From contig NZ_JAUSVB010000001.1 of NCBI RefSeq assembly GCF_030814415.1, forward strand, positions 930,001-994,000: a stretch of 64,000 bases of DNA, read 5' to 3'. The position numbers and the translations under genes are program-made. The notes beneath the pieces were generated by a model that was not told the origin of the DNA, made no database searches, and saw nothing but the letters and a program-made list of their open reading frames with translations. Position 1 is the first letter of the stretch. Every line of letters starts with the position of its first letter. Positions 39,437 to 48,626 of this stretch are shown here, in pieces. The stretch comes from Cellulomonas humilata (GTDB lineage: Bacteria; Actinomycetota; Actinomycetes; Actinomycetales; Cellulomonadaceae).

Positions 39437-40981
39437 TCAGCCCCTGTTCTGCTGCTTGATCCGGTTCGTCAGCTCGGTGACCTGGTTGTAGATCGACCGT
39501 CGTTCCGCCATCAGCTCGCGGATCTTGCGGTTCGCGTGCATCACCGTGGTGTGGTCCCGGCCACCGAACGCCTGCCCGATCTTGGGCAGCGACAGGTCGG
39601 TCAGCTCACGGCACAGGTACATGGCGATCTGACGGGCCGTGACGAGCACGCGCGAGCGGCTGGACCCGCACAGGTCGTCGATGCTCAGCCCGAAGTACGC
39701 CGCCGTCTGGCCGATCACCTGCGTCGCGGTGATCTCCGTCGTCTGGTCGTCGGTGATGAGGTCCTTGAGGACGATCTCCGCGAGCGACAGGTCGACCTGC
39801 TGCCGGTTCAGGTTGGCGAACGCCGTGACCCGGATCAACGCACCCTCGAGCTCGCGGATGTTGGTCGAGATCTTGCTCGCGATGTACTCGAGGACGTCCG
39901 GCGGCGCCTGGAGGCGCTCACTGCCGGCCTTCTTGCGCAGGATCGCGATGCGGGTCTCGAGGTCGGGCGGCTGGACGTCGGTGATCAGGCCCCACTCGAA
40001 GCGCGACCGCATCCGGTCCTCGAAGCCGTTCAGCTGCTTGGGCGGCAGGTCGGACGTGATCACGACCTGCTTGTTCGCGTTGTGCAGGGTGTTGAACGTG
40101 TGGAAGAACTCCTCCATCGTCTGTTCCTTGCCCTGCAGGAACTGGATGTCGTCGATGAGGAGCACGTCGACCTCGCGGTAGCGCCGCTGGAACGCGCCGG
40201 CCTTGCCCTCGCTGATCGAGTTGATGAAGTCGTTGGTGAACTCCTCGGAGTTCACGTAGCGCACGCGCACGCTCGGATAGAGGTTCTGCGCGTAGTGGCC
40301 GATCGCGTGCAGCAGGTGGGTCTTGCCCAGACCCGAGTCGCCGTAGATGAACAGCGGGTTGTACGCCTTGGCCGGTGCCTCGGCGACCGCGACCGCGGCC
40401 GCGTGCGCGAACCGGTTCGAGCTGCCGATGACGAACGTCTCGAAGAGGTACTTCGGGTTCAGCCGTGCGGGCTCGGCCGGCATCCGGCGGTTCGCCGGCG
40501 GCGGCCGGTCGTCGTTGCGACCGCCGTACCGGCGCTCACGCACCTGGTCGTCCCGGTCGTCCTGCCCGTCGTCGGGCACCAGCGACAGGTCGGGGCGGGC
40601 GTCGCGACGAGCGTCGGCCTCGTCGGCCTCCCGCTCGTCGCGCGACTGGCTGTACGGCTCGTGCCGCTGGTCCGCACCCGAGCCGACGACACGGAGGGCA
40701 GGAGGTGCGTCCTCGGCGAGCTCCGGGTCCACCGTGATGGCGAAGCGAGCCTCACGGTCGAGGGCGGCGCTCAGAGCAGCAGTCACCTCGCCGCGGACAC
40801 GCGACTCGAGGTAGTCCTTCGTCAGGTCGTTGCCGACCGCGAGCAGGAGCGTCCCGTCGAGGAGTCCCAGCGGCCGTGCCAGCCGGACGAACGCGATCTG
40901 GCGCGGCGTGATGTCCGGACTCGACTCGAGGGTCGACACCACGTGACCCCAGACCCGGGAAAGCTCTTCGTCCTGTGACAC
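39437..40981 (-). CDS. dnaA: Chromosomal replication initiator protein DnaA
   Basis: A 514-residue AAA+ initiator. Domain I (about residues 1-90) is followed by a charged linker (about 100-165), then the ATPase domain with Walker [12 protein letters not shown], Walker [10 protein letters not shown] and sensor motif SDLPPK, and the DNA-binding domain IV with the signature [43 protein letters not shown] (here [16 protein letters not shown] and [11 protein letters not shown]). It binds the boxes of the adjacent oriC. The start is GTG at 40981. Two tandem boxes in its upstream region suggest autoregulation. Confidence 0.97.
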   Translation of the reverse strand: MSQDEELSRVWGHVVSTLESSPDITPRQIAFVRLARPLGLLDGTLLLAVGNDLTKDYLESRVRGEVTAALSAALDREARFAITVDPELAEDAPPALRVVGSGADQRHEPYSQSRDEREADEADARRDARPDLSLVPDDGQDDRDDQVRERRYGGRNDDRPPPANRRMPAEPARLNPKYLFETFVIGSSNRFAHAAAVAVAEAPAKAYNPLFIYGDSGLGKTHLLHAIGHYAQNLYPSVRVRYVNSEEFTNDFINSISEGKAGAFQRRYREVDVLLIDDIQFLQGKEQTMEEFFHTFNTLHNANKQVVITSDLPPKQLNGFEDRMRSRFEWGLITDVQPPDLETRIAILRKKAGSERLQAPPDVLEYIASKISTNIRELEGALIRVTAFANLNRQQVDLSLAEIVLKDLITDDQTTEITATQVIGQTAAYFGLSIDDLCGSSRSRVLVTARQIAMYLCRELTDLSLPKIGQAFGGRDHTTVMHANRKIRELMAERRSIYNQVTELTNRIKQQNRG

Positions 40982-41471
40982 GTGCTACCTCAGCTGTTCG
41001 ATCGCGTGGGTGGTCGAGTCTCGCACGACCGTGCGTTGTCCACACAGTTGTCCACACCTGTGAGCAGTTGGCCGCGCCGGCGTCATGGGTGCTCAGACAC
41101 GATGAGGACGGCCCGTCAGTCGCCGTTCTGCAGTTGCTGGCCGTCGGGCTTCGCAGCCGTCCACCACGTCGTGATCCACAGGCCGCACGCCCCCGGCGAC
41201 GATGACCGATGCTAGTGGTCCGAGGCAGGTACGGGGAGAGCCCGGTGGGGTGACGTCGTTGCCCGTGTGGGCGGATCGTTCCGGCGAGTCGCGCGCATTT
41301 GACCGGCCAGTACGGCGGGAAGTACGGTATTGCAGCCTTCTCGATGGCCCCTGCTGGCGCGCCCTGACGCCGCACGCACGCGATGCGTGTCCTGGGAGCA
41401 GTTCGATCTCGGCAGCCTGAACCTGGTCGCGCGGCACATGCGAGGCCCACCCGATGTACTTGGAGACTCTC
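40982..41471. promoter_or_regulatory. dnaA-rpmH divergent regulatory region with tandem DnaA boxes
   Basis: A 490-base gap between divergent dnaA and rpmH. Two perfect TTGTCCACA boxes lie at 41036-41044 and 41048-41056, 12 bases apart, and TGATCCACA is at 41172-41180; they are well placed for DnaA to control its own promoter. Toward rpmH, TTGACC (41299-41304) and TACGGT (41323-41328) with an 18-base spacer form a likely promoter for rpmH-rnpA. No gene is seen. Confidence 0.75.
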
Positions 41472-41609
41472 GTGAGCAAGCGCACCTTCCAGCCGAACAA
41501 CCGGCGCCGGGCCAAGACCCACGGCTTCCGCCTGCGGATGCGTACCCGCGCCGGCCGCGCGATCCTGGCGGCACGTCGTCGCAAGGGCCGCGCGGAGCTC
41601 TCGGCCTGA
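41472..41609 (+). CDS. rpmH: Ribosomal protein bL34
   Basis: A 45-residue, strongly basic large-subunit protein: [18 protein letters not shown] at the start and [18 protein letters not shown] at the end are universal bL34 features. The GTG at 41472 has GGAG 6 bases upstream; an in-frame ATG at 41454 is an unlikely alternative. First gene of the rpmH-rnpA-yidD-yidC-jag operon. Confidence 0.97.
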   Translation: MSKRTFQPNNRRRAKTHGFRLRMRTRAGRAILAARRRKGRAELSA

Positions 41610-41620
41610 CACCACCGTCG

Positions 41621-41986
41621 GTGCTGTCCGCTGCGCACCGGATGCGCCGCGCTGCCGACTTCGAGCAGGCGGTGCGCCGAGGCGCGCGCGGCGGACGGGA
41701 CACCCTCGTGGTGCATCTGACGACCAGGACCGATCACTCGCCCTCCGGGCCGGTGGTCGGTCTTGTCGTGTCCAAGGCGGTCGGGACTGCGGTGACACGC
41801 AACCTCGTCAAGCGTCGTCTGCGCGAGCTCGTCCGCGCGCGGTTGGCAGCGATGCCCACCGATGCCGGCATCGTCGTGCGGGCCCTCCCGCCCGCTGCGA
41901 CACGCTCGTTCGACCTGCTGGGTGCCGACCTGGACGCCGCGCTGGAGACAGCCGCCCGTCGCGCTCGACGCCGGACCGAGGCGTAG
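41621..41986 (+). CDS. rnpA: Ribonuclease P protein component
   Basis: A 121-residue basic protein that assists RNase P RNA in cutting tRNA 5' leaders. The RNR motif is in [17 protein letters not shown], preceded by [30 protein letters not shown] is the typical start. The GTG at 41621 is 11 bases after rpmH. Confidence 0.94.
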   Translation: MLSAAHRMRRAADFEQAVRRGARGGRDTLVVHLTTRTDHSPSGPVVGLVVSKAVGTAVTRNLVKRRLRELVRARLAAMPTDAGIVVRALPPAATRSFDLLGADLDAALETAARRARRRTEA

Positions 41987-41993
41987 TCATCCC

Positions 41994-42290
41994 ATGACTA
42001 TGCGATCGGTTGTCCGCGGAATCGTGCGTGCGCCCGCCCGTCTCCTGCTGCTCCTGCTGAAGGCGTATCAGCGGTTCATCTCCCCGATGACCCCGCCGAC
42101 CTGCAAGTTCTACCCGTCCTGCTCGCAGTACGCCGTCATCGCGGTGCAGCGCCACGGCGCGATCCGCGGGACGGCGCTCGCCGCCTGGCGGGTGCTCCGC
42201 TGCAACCCGTGGAACCTGGGTGGCGTGGACGACGTTCCACCAGCACGATCCGTTCACCACCATCACGACGTGGCCCCGTCCACACACTGA
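41994..42290 (+). CDS. yidD: Membrane protein insertion efficiency factor YidD
   Basis: A 98-residue protein with the YidD core: [35 protein letters not shown] and [14 protein letters not shown], with three conserved Cys. An amphipathic N-terminal helix places it on the membrane next to YidC. It begins 8 bases after rnpA. A His-rich tail ([12 protein letters not shown]) is unusual but minor. Confidence 0.93.
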   Translation: MTMRSVVRGIVRAPARLLLLLLKAYQRFISPMTPPTCKFYPSCSQYAVIAVQRHGAIRGTALAAWRVLRCNPWNLGGVDDVPPARSVHHHHDVAPSTH

Positions 42291-42311
42291 CCCCCCGAGG
42301 AGTTCTGCCCG

Positions 42312-43364
42312 ATGGACTGGTTCGACGGTCTGCTCAAACCGATCATGGTCGTCGTGGCCTGGATCATGGTCCAGTTCCACGCGCTCTTCAGCACCATCGG
42401 GCTCGACCCCGCCGGCGGTGCCGCATGGGCACTGTCCATCGTGGGACTCGTGATCGTGATCCGGATCCTGCTGATCCCGCTCTTCTTCCGGCAGATCAAG
42501 GCGTCGCGCGGCATGCAGCTGCTCGCCCCCGAGATGCAGGCGATCCAGAAGAAGTACAAGGGCAAGACGGACCCCGCCTCCCGGGAGGCGATGAGCCGCG
42601 AGACGATGGCGCTCTACCGCGAGCACGGCACCAACCCGTTCGCCTCCTGCCTGCCGATCCTGCTGCAGTCCCCCATCTTCTTCGCGCTCTTCCGCGTCCT
42701 CATCGAGCTCCCGGGCATCGCCGACGGCACCTATCCCCCGATCGGGCCGCTGTCGCCCGAGCTCGCGGCCCAGGCCGAGGCGGCGACGATCTTCGGTGCG
42801 CCGCTGTCCGGCACGTTCATGCAGGCCGGCGACAACTGGCACATCAGGGTTGTCACGGTGGTCCTGATCATCGCGATGTCCGCGACCACGTTCCTCACGC
42901 AGCGCCAGCTCACGATGAAGAACATGCCGCCCGCCGCACTGCAGGGTCCGATGGCACAGCAGCAGAAGGTCCTGCTCTACGTGCTGCCGCTGATCTTCGC
43001 CTTCTCCGGCGTCAACTTCCCCATCGGTGTCCTCATCTACTGGACCACCACCAACCTGTGGTCGATGGGTCAGCAGTTCTACACGATCCGTCGCATGCCG
43101 GCCCCGGGCTCCCAGGCCGAGATCGCCATGAAGGAGCGCAAGGCCAAGAAGGCCAAGGCGCATGGCGTGATCGAGGAAGACGCTGCGCCCGTGATCATCG
43201 AGGAGAAGCCGCGCGGCCAGCGCGAGCAGCCGAAGCGCAAGGACCGCAACAAGCCGAAGCCTGTGATCGACGAGATCAAGGACAAGCCCGTCGCTCCCAC
43301 AGACGGCGACGCCGACGGGCCCAGTACTCCAGCGCCAGGCGCACCCACCAAGCCAAAGAAGTAG
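42312..43364 (+). CDS. yidC: Membrane protein insertase YidC
   Basis: A 350-residue insertase of the Gram-positive type (no large periplasmic domain). Five helices include the hydrophilic-groove Arg in IRILLIPLFFRQIK and the YidC core GTNPFASCLPILLQSPIFFALFRVL. The C-terminal 80 residues are a Lys/Pro-rich cytoplasmic tail, probably for ribosome binding. It lies between yidD and the KH/R3H gene. Confidence 0.95.
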   Translation: MDWFDGLLKPIMVVVAWIMVQFHALFSTIGLDPAGGAAWALSIVGLVIVIRILLIPLFFRQIKASRGMQLLAPEMQAIQKKYKGKTDPASREAMSRETMALYREHGTNPFASCLPILLQSPIFFALFRVLIELPGIADGTYPPIGPLSPELAAQAEAATIFGAPLSGTFMQAGDNWHIRVVTVVLIIAMSATTFLTQRQLTMKNMPPAALQGPMAQQQKVLLYVLPLIFAFSGVNFPIGVLIYWTTTNLWSMGQQFYTIRRMPAPGSQAEIAMKERKAKKAKAHGVIEEDAAPVIIEEKPRGQREQPKRKDRNKPKPVIDEIKDKPVAPTDGDADGPSTPAPGAPTKPKK

Positions 43365-43399
43365 CGCACCCGCGCGACGATGATCGGAGAGAGAACTCC

Positions 43400-43915
43400 A
43401 TGACTTCGACCCAGCCCGACGCTGTCCCCGTCGAGAGCACCAGCACCAAGCGTCTCGAGGAGGAAGGCGAGATCGCCGCCGACTACCTCGAGGAGCTCCT
43501 CGACATCGCCGACCTCGACGGTGACATCGACATCGACATCGACCACGGCAGGGCGGCCGTGGAGATCGTGTCCGAGGACCCGGCCGACAAGTCGCTCTCC
43601 CGGCTGGCCGGCCATGACGGAGAGGTCCTCGACGCTCTCCAGGAGCTGACGCGTCTCGCTGTCCAGGCGAAGACCGGCGAGCGCAGCCGCCTGATGCTCG
43701 ACGTCGCCGGCTACCGCTCCGCTCGTCGGGCGGAGCTGGTGACCGTGGCCGAGGAGGCCATCGCGCGAGTGAAGGAGTCCGGCGCAGCCGTTGCGCTCGA
43801 CGCCATGAACCCGTTCGAGCGCAAGGTCGTCCACGACGCCGTCGCGACAGCAGGGATGTCGAGCGACTCCGACGGTGTCGAGCCGAACCGGCACGTGGTG
43901 ATCCGGCCGGCGTGA
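43400..43915 (+). CDS. khpB: KH/R3H RNA-binding protein (Jag/KhpB)
   Basis: A 171-residue cytoplasmic RNA-binding protein. An acidic N-terminus (EEEGEIAADYLEELLDIADLDGDI) leads to a KH domain (LIGHDGEVLDALQ-like, here LAGHDGEVLDALQELTRLAVQ) and a C-terminal R3H domain (AVALDAMNPFERKVVHDAV). It always follows yidC. The ATG at 43400 is 35 bases after yidC with GAGAGAG upstream. Last gene before the parS region, ended by a hairpin at 43936. Confidence 0.92.
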   Translation: MTSTQPDAVPVESTSTKRLEEEGEIAADYLEELLDIADLDGDIDIDIDHGRAAVEIVSEDPADKSLSRLAGHDGEVLDALQELTRLAVQAKTGERSRLMLDVAGYRSARRAELVTVAEEAIARVKESGAAVALDAMNPFERKVVHDAVATAGMSSDSDGVEPNRHVVIRPA

Positions 43916-43935
43916 CATAGCCTCCATAGCGTGGA

Positions 43936-43966
43936 CGAAGGGGTGGGCCGGTGGCCTACCCCTTCG
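43936..43966 (+). terminator. Terminator of the rpmH-khpB operon
   Basis: CGAAGGGGTGGGCC pairs with GGCCTACCCCTTCG (one G-T pair) around GGT, 20 bases after the khpB stop, followed by TCGTTGG. It marks the left edge of the gene-free parS region. Confidence 0.8.
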
Positions 43967-43980
43967 TCGTTGGTGGCGAT

Positions 43981-43994
43981 GTTTCACGTGGAAC
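43981..43994. promoter_or_regulatory. parS site 1 (one mismatch)
   Basis: GTTTCACGTGGAAC, one change (A to G) from the consensus GTTTCACGTGAAAC. It lies 14 bases after the khpB terminator. Confidence 0.8.
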
Positions 43995-44279
43995 GGGAGC
44001 GCACGGTGCGGGACGTATTGCGACTGTGCTGTGACGTCAGGTGTGTTCTGCCGCCAGGGTGAGTTGCTCTGTGGCGGGCTCCGCGTCGCGCGGTGGGCGA
44101 TGGAGTCGGGTCACCGACCGTCACAGGCGTGTCAGAACCTGGGGGCGCCTGTGCGCTCTTGCCTGGTGCGCGGACGCGAGCTCAGCAGGATTGCGCGAGA
44201 CCCTCGCCCGTGAATCGCTCGGCGCGAGCGCTTCAAACACATTGCCAGGGTCGGCTGACGTCTTCGAGTCCTAGGCCTT

Positions 44280-44293
44280 GTTTCACGTGGAAC
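44280..44293. promoter_or_regulatory. parS site 2 (one mismatch)
   Basis: GTTTCACGTGGAAC, with the flanking T and A of the 16-mer consensus. Confidence 0.85.
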
Positions 44294-44733
44294 ATTCGAG
44301 CGCCAGCCGAACGCGAGCGTGCGTTCCGGCCCTGGTCCGCGAGTGCGGGTGCCAGCTTGGCGAAGCTCGCCGCGCCGGTGGAGAGCCGGTTCTCACATGT
44401 GAGTCGGGGTGGCCAACACCCCCAGGGCAGTCGGCCGGGCATCGCGCGCGTCGGTTCATTCCGAGGCGATCGGTCGTCAGTTCGACCACACTGCCGCGGT
44501 GGTGCCGTGGTGCCGTGATGTCGGTCCGTGGGACTTCATGGCGATCCACGCTCGGGAGGGTGTCGCGTAGACGCTTCGATGGGTCCGCTCGAGACCGCCA
44601 CCGCTCCCTGGGCATGCGGACTGCCACCGGGCGCGTTGCCGCTGGCCTGTTCGTGCGGACGTGCACCTGCGTCTGCCCCGTCCGTCCCCAAAAGGGTGCG
44701 CGCGAATGGCGTACCTGGGCCGTAGGTCGCGTT

Positions 44734-44747
44734 GTTTCACGTGGAAC
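44734..44747. promoter_or_regulatory. parS site 3 (one mismatch)
   Basis: GTTTCACGTGGAAC, the same single change as sites 1 and 2. Confidence 0.85.
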
Positions 44748-44970
44748 CGTCGGCTGCTCTTCACGGAGCTGCATGACGCACTGGCTTCATCGGTGCTCTC
44801 AGGGTTCGCCACGGTCGACTGCACGACGTCGCGCGACAGCGCTGACTGGAGTCTGGGCCCGTCCCATCGCGATTGCCGGTTCCTGTCGGCGCCCGACCGA
44901 GTCTTGGGAGTCGTGCCGGCTGCAGGGGGCGTGTGGGCGTGCTTGGCACGCAGAGGTCTGCAGCCCTGTT

Positions 44971-44984
44971 GTTTCACGTGAAAC
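44971..44984. promoter_or_regulatory. parS site 4 (perfect)
   Basis: GTTTCACGTGAAAC, a perfect 14-bp palindrome. Confidence 0.93.
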
Positions 44985-45717
44985 CTGCGGCCCTGAAAGT
45001 TCGCCCCGGTGTGCTCGCAGTGGGCCGTCGCTCCTTCCACTCCCAGGCTGCCCTGCAGCACGCGTGTGGGGGTGGAGCGATGCGTGCCGGTGGCTAGAAG
45101 GACCGTTGATCAAGCGCGGTCCACACATCCTCACAGTGGGGCGTCGTCCGCGATTCGGCGGAAGGGGTCGCCACGACACCCCCGTTGACCAGGAGCCGCC
45201 CGTGGCGCCAGCATCGGACTCCCTCAGTACATGTCGAGCACAGCCAGTGCGGACACGCAGGTCATTGAGCGGCACCAACCCAAGCCGCGGTGCCGAACAG
45301 GCCACTCGATGGGCTGACCGTCGTCGTGAGCCAACCACGCAGGGGTGACTCTCTGCATTGGAAGCTTGCTGTAGTCGTCCGATGGCGCTCGGGACACGTC
45401 ACACTCTGACTTCGCGGGCGCGAACTGCCACAGCCCTGACTGGAGCCGTCTGCCGACGAACGAGTCGCCCGCGGAACCTCACCCACGACGATGGAACGAT
45501 GCCGTGATGCGACGCTCGGCTGCGCCGATCGGCCGTGGGACGACGCTCGGCTGCGCCGATCTGCCGCTCGAACCTGCGCCCGCTCCTCACGCCGGGAGCC
45601 CTTCGCCACACTGCTCGTGCCTGAACTCACGTTCGGGCTAGGCAGAGAAGGTCGGGCGTGAGAAGCGGTCAGCTCGGCGCTCGCAAACGAGGCGGGAGTC
45701 AGACACGGTCGTGCTCT

Positions 45718-45731
45718 GTTTCACGTGAAAC
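45718..45731. promoter_or_regulatory. parS site 5 (perfect, within a 24-bp palindrome)
   Basis: The perfect 16-mer consensus, extended by CTCT/AGAG-type flanks to a perfect palindrome over 45713-45736. Confidence 0.95.
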
Positions 45732-46981
45732 AGAGCGTGGGCAACAATGCGATTCGCGGGAAGCCGCGCTCCGGCGGCCGACCTCGGGGACGTTGCCGAG
45801 CGCGTCCTTCCCGTGGTGCTCGCCCACTCGGGCAATGACCACCTGGCGTGGTCGGGGCGGCAAGTACCCGCTGCTGGAGATCTTGCGAGTGCTCCGGAGG
45901 GTGCTCGGCGGGCTCCCGCACGACCTGACGAAATGGGGCGGCGGCGAGCAGGCAGGGCGCGGCACCGTCGGCACGAGGGCCGCCTGGCCAACGACATCGG
46001 TTGAACGGCGATGTCGGGCCCCGATCCCTCCCACGTGCCGGTCCGAGCTGGTGGCGCTTCGATTCCCTCACAGGAGGCTTCCGCGTCGCTGTCGCTAGAC
46101 GCTGGAACTGACGAGCGACGCACTCCATGAGGTGGCGGGCCAGGCACAGCACCTCCCGCTGATCGGCAGGTGATCCGAACTCCGAGCCGTGACGGGCGCC
46201 GAGAGCGAGTCTGGGAGCGCCAGCCTCGTTGGAGCCATCCGCGCAGAGGCAGTCTCTTGTCGACGCTCGAAAGCCTTAACCGGAGGTGCGGGCCAGGTTC
46301 CCGACCACGGTCGTCGGGTGCAGTAGGCGCCACGACGCTGGTCACCGGGTTGTCGAAGTTCAGGCCGGGGACTCGACGGCCTGGAACCAGTGCGGCGAGA
46401 ACCCCCGAGACCGAGCGGAGCTGCCCGCGCATCGCGCAGGCGCGCGGGCGACTCTGGATGTCCGAGCAGGGCGAATCTGGATGTCCGAGTAATGGCAGTC
46501 CTGCCGACGCGCCATCACCCAGACGTAGCGCTAACCAACAGGGAGCGCCTCGACCGGAAGCGATCGAGTGCAGACAGCACGCGAGACGGCTCTGTCACAG
46601 GTGCAAGGGGCGGTCCGGTCCAGACACGACTCGAAGCCGTCAGCCGTTCCACGCCGCCCGACCGGGCACCGGGCAACGAGCGCAACGAATGACGGCTGTC
46701 CCGGAACGAAGGACGCTCCGGTGTGCCGTGGGCGCGAGTCCAGCGTCCCTCGGAGATGCGCAGCGGGAGACGTGCCCCACGCTGACGCACGGACTCTGGC
46801 GAGTCGCTGGCTGCAGCGATCTGGCCGAGCCAGAAGGGACGGTTCTACATCGACGCGATGCTGGTGAGCGACGGCCGGCCGCGGCGACGAGCGACCTGCA
46901 AGCCCGGGGCGGCGCATCGCCCACCTGAGCGCTCCGGGCCGGGGGCCACAAGGCAGGCCAGCACACCTGCGAGCCGATGGT

Positions 46982-46995
46982 GTTTCACGTGAAAC
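46982..46995. promoter_or_regulatory. parS site 6 (perfect)
   Basis: The full TGTTTCACGTGAAACA 16-mer (46981-46996). Confidence 0.95.
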
Positions 46996-47268
46996 ACGCA
47001 ACGACGTGCGCAGATCATGCCCCCATGGCGAGCGTGCTGCGACCAGTCGCGGAGGCGCACGCTTCTGACGGACATGCGGCGGAGGGCCGCGGATCGACAG
47101 CACGCCACGGCGCCACGCGCTCTTGGAGTCTGGTGCGGGTGCTTGGCACCGGAGCATGCCAACGACGGGCGGACGAGGCGACGGGTGGGTCTGCCGGTGA
47201 GGACGCAGTCATGTGAGCGCGTCAGCCGGGAGATGGTCGCGCCAGCGCAACATAGGCACCCTGGATCT

Positions 47269-47282
47269 GTTTCACGTGAAAC
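47269..47282. promoter_or_regulatory. parS site 7 (perfect)
   Basis: The full 16-mer (47268-47283), 287 bases from site 6. Confidence 0.95.
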
Positions 47283-47919
47283 AAGGGCGTGCCGCCGAGG
47301 AGCAGGCGATGCCCAGGTCTCCGGCAGGAGGGGATCCTGCTTTGCGGTTGCCGACATCCACGGTCGATGAGATGAACAGTCCGTCGCTCCGGCCAGCCTG
47401 CGGATCAGAGGGCGCCAGGCCCGGGCGACATGGCCGGGGCGAGTGAACTGACCAGCGCGATGGCTGGGCGTCGCGGTCCGACCGGGAAGCACGATGCGGT
47501 GGTCGACTAGCCCCGCGTCGTCGGGCGTGCGGTACGGTCTGCGCCGCTGACTCTGAAGAGCTTCTCACGCGATCAACGACTCGCTGGGCCGTGACTCGCA
47601 GCCTCAGGGTCGACGTCGTCCGCTCCGCCCGAGGAGCGCAGAGGTGGACGTTGCAGGCCTGCGAACTGCACCTATGCGTCGAGCAGCGCCAGCAGCCGCG
47701 TGCAGGTGGGCTCAGCGCTGGTCACTCCTCGCCGCTCCTGACCGGCGACCCGCGACGTCTCCAGGAGGACCGCGCGAATGAGTCCCGCTTGTTGTTTCCT
47801 GCAGTCGTCGTGGACAGCGGGATGGTTGGAGTCCAGCACGGTACGGTAGGGCCGCGACGGGCCGAGACCAGGTCGTCGCGCGGCTCACGCAGACGCTTCT
47901 GAGAGTCGGCACGCATCTC

Positions 47920-47933
47920 GTTTCACGTGAAAC
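47920..47933. promoter_or_regulatory. parS site 8 (perfect), in the rsmG leader
   Basis: GTTTCACGTGAAAC ending 15 bases before the rsmG start, so bound ParB could also affect rsmG-parA-parB expression. Confidence 0.93.
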
Positions 47934-47948
47934 CTGGGGGACCTGACG

Positions 47949-48626
47949 GTGACGGAAGCTCAGTCGGAAATGACCGACGGAGCAGACCCGCTCGACGGCG
48001 ACGATCGGCTTGAACCGTTCTTCGGCTCCGCGTGGCCTGCCGTCAAGGGGTTCCATGATCTGCTCGTCGACCAGGGTGAGCTGCGGGGCCTCGTCGGCCC
48101 TCGGGAGTTCTCACGCTTGTGGGAGCGGCACCTCTTGAACTCCGCCGCGGTGGTGCCGTTCCTTCCGACGGAAGGTCGGATCATCGACCTGGGGAGCGGC
48201 GCCGGTCTGCCGGGGATCGTGGTGGCAGCGATGCTGCCCTCGGCCGAGGTTGTGCTCCTGGAACCGATGGAACGCCGAACGGACTGGTTGAGCGAGGTGG
48301 CGGAGAGCTTGCAGCTCGACAACGTCGTGGTCCGGCGTGGTCGTGCGCAGGACGAGCACGGCACCCTGGTCGGCGACGCTGTCACGGTTCGAGCCGTTGC
48401 ATCTCTGGAGAAGCTCTATCGCTGGGCCATCCCGCTGTTGAAGCGTGGCGGAACACTCGTCGCGCTCAAGGGGAGCAAGGCGGAAGAGGAGATCGAAACG
48501 GCCAAGCACGTCGGCCGCAAGCTCGGTGCTGGAGTTGCGTCCGTCGTGGACGCACCCACGATCGAGGGGGTCGAGGTGACGAGGGTGGTCCGCGTCGTAC
48601 GGGAGGCTGTGCCTGGTGTTCGGTAG
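47949..48626 (+). CDS. rsmG: 16S rRNA (guanine-527-N7) methyltransferase RsmG (GidB)
   Basis: A 225-residue SAM-dependent methyltransferase acting on 16S rRNA G527; loss gives low-level streptomycin resistance in other bacteria. The SAM-binding motif is DLGSGAGLPGIVVA, followed by LLEPMERR and VTVRAVASLEKL, and the C-terminal GGTLVALKGSKAEEE. The start is GTG at 47949, preceded by GGGGGACC. It overlaps parA by 11 bases. Confidence 0.95.
   Translation: MTEAQSEMTDGADPLDGDDRLEPFFGSAWPAVKGFHDLLVDQGELRGLVGPREFSRLWERHLLNSAAVVPFLPTEGRIIDLGSGAGLPGIVVAAMLPSAEVVLLEPMERRTDWLSEVAESLQLDNVVVRRGRAQDEHGTLVGDAVTVRAVASLEKLYRWAIPLLKRGGTLVALKGSKAEEEIETAKHVGRKLGAGVASVVDAPTIEGVEVTRVVRVVREAVPGVR

Larger units (their letters stand above)
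43967..47948. other. Gene-free chromosomal centromere-like region with eight parS sites
   Basis: About 4 kb between khpB and rsmG with no believable gene on either strand. Open frames exist, but their translations are rich in Cys, Arg, Ser, Trp and His, lack recognisable domains, have no ribosome-binding sites and overlap one another. GC is lower than in coding DNA: two sampled 60-base stretches, 44761-44820 and 45361-45420, give 62% and 63%, versus 80% for 62461-62520 in a coding gene. Eight ParB sites are scattered through it, listed separately. A 21-bp direct repeat is at 45510-45530 and 45541-45561. Its neighbours rsmG-parA-parB make a segregation role likely. Confidence 0.8.

Noticed and set aside
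44278-45348. Long plus-strand frame in the parS region starting MFHVEHSS
   Set aside because: The translation is full of Cys, Arg, Ser and Trp with no domain, and its start lies within a parS site. It looks like chance translation of GC-rich non-coding DNA.
45638-47492. Overlapping minus-strand frames of 200-260 codons in the parS region
   Set aside because: Several overlap each other and parS sites, none has a recognisable motif or Shine-Dalgarno, and composition is unlike the real proteins in this window.
43967-47948. Possibility of an insertion sequence, prophage or CRISPR array in the gene-free region
   Set aside because: No transposase or integrase motif, no terminal inverted repeats with target duplication and no regularly spaced repeats were seen; the only recurrent element is parS.
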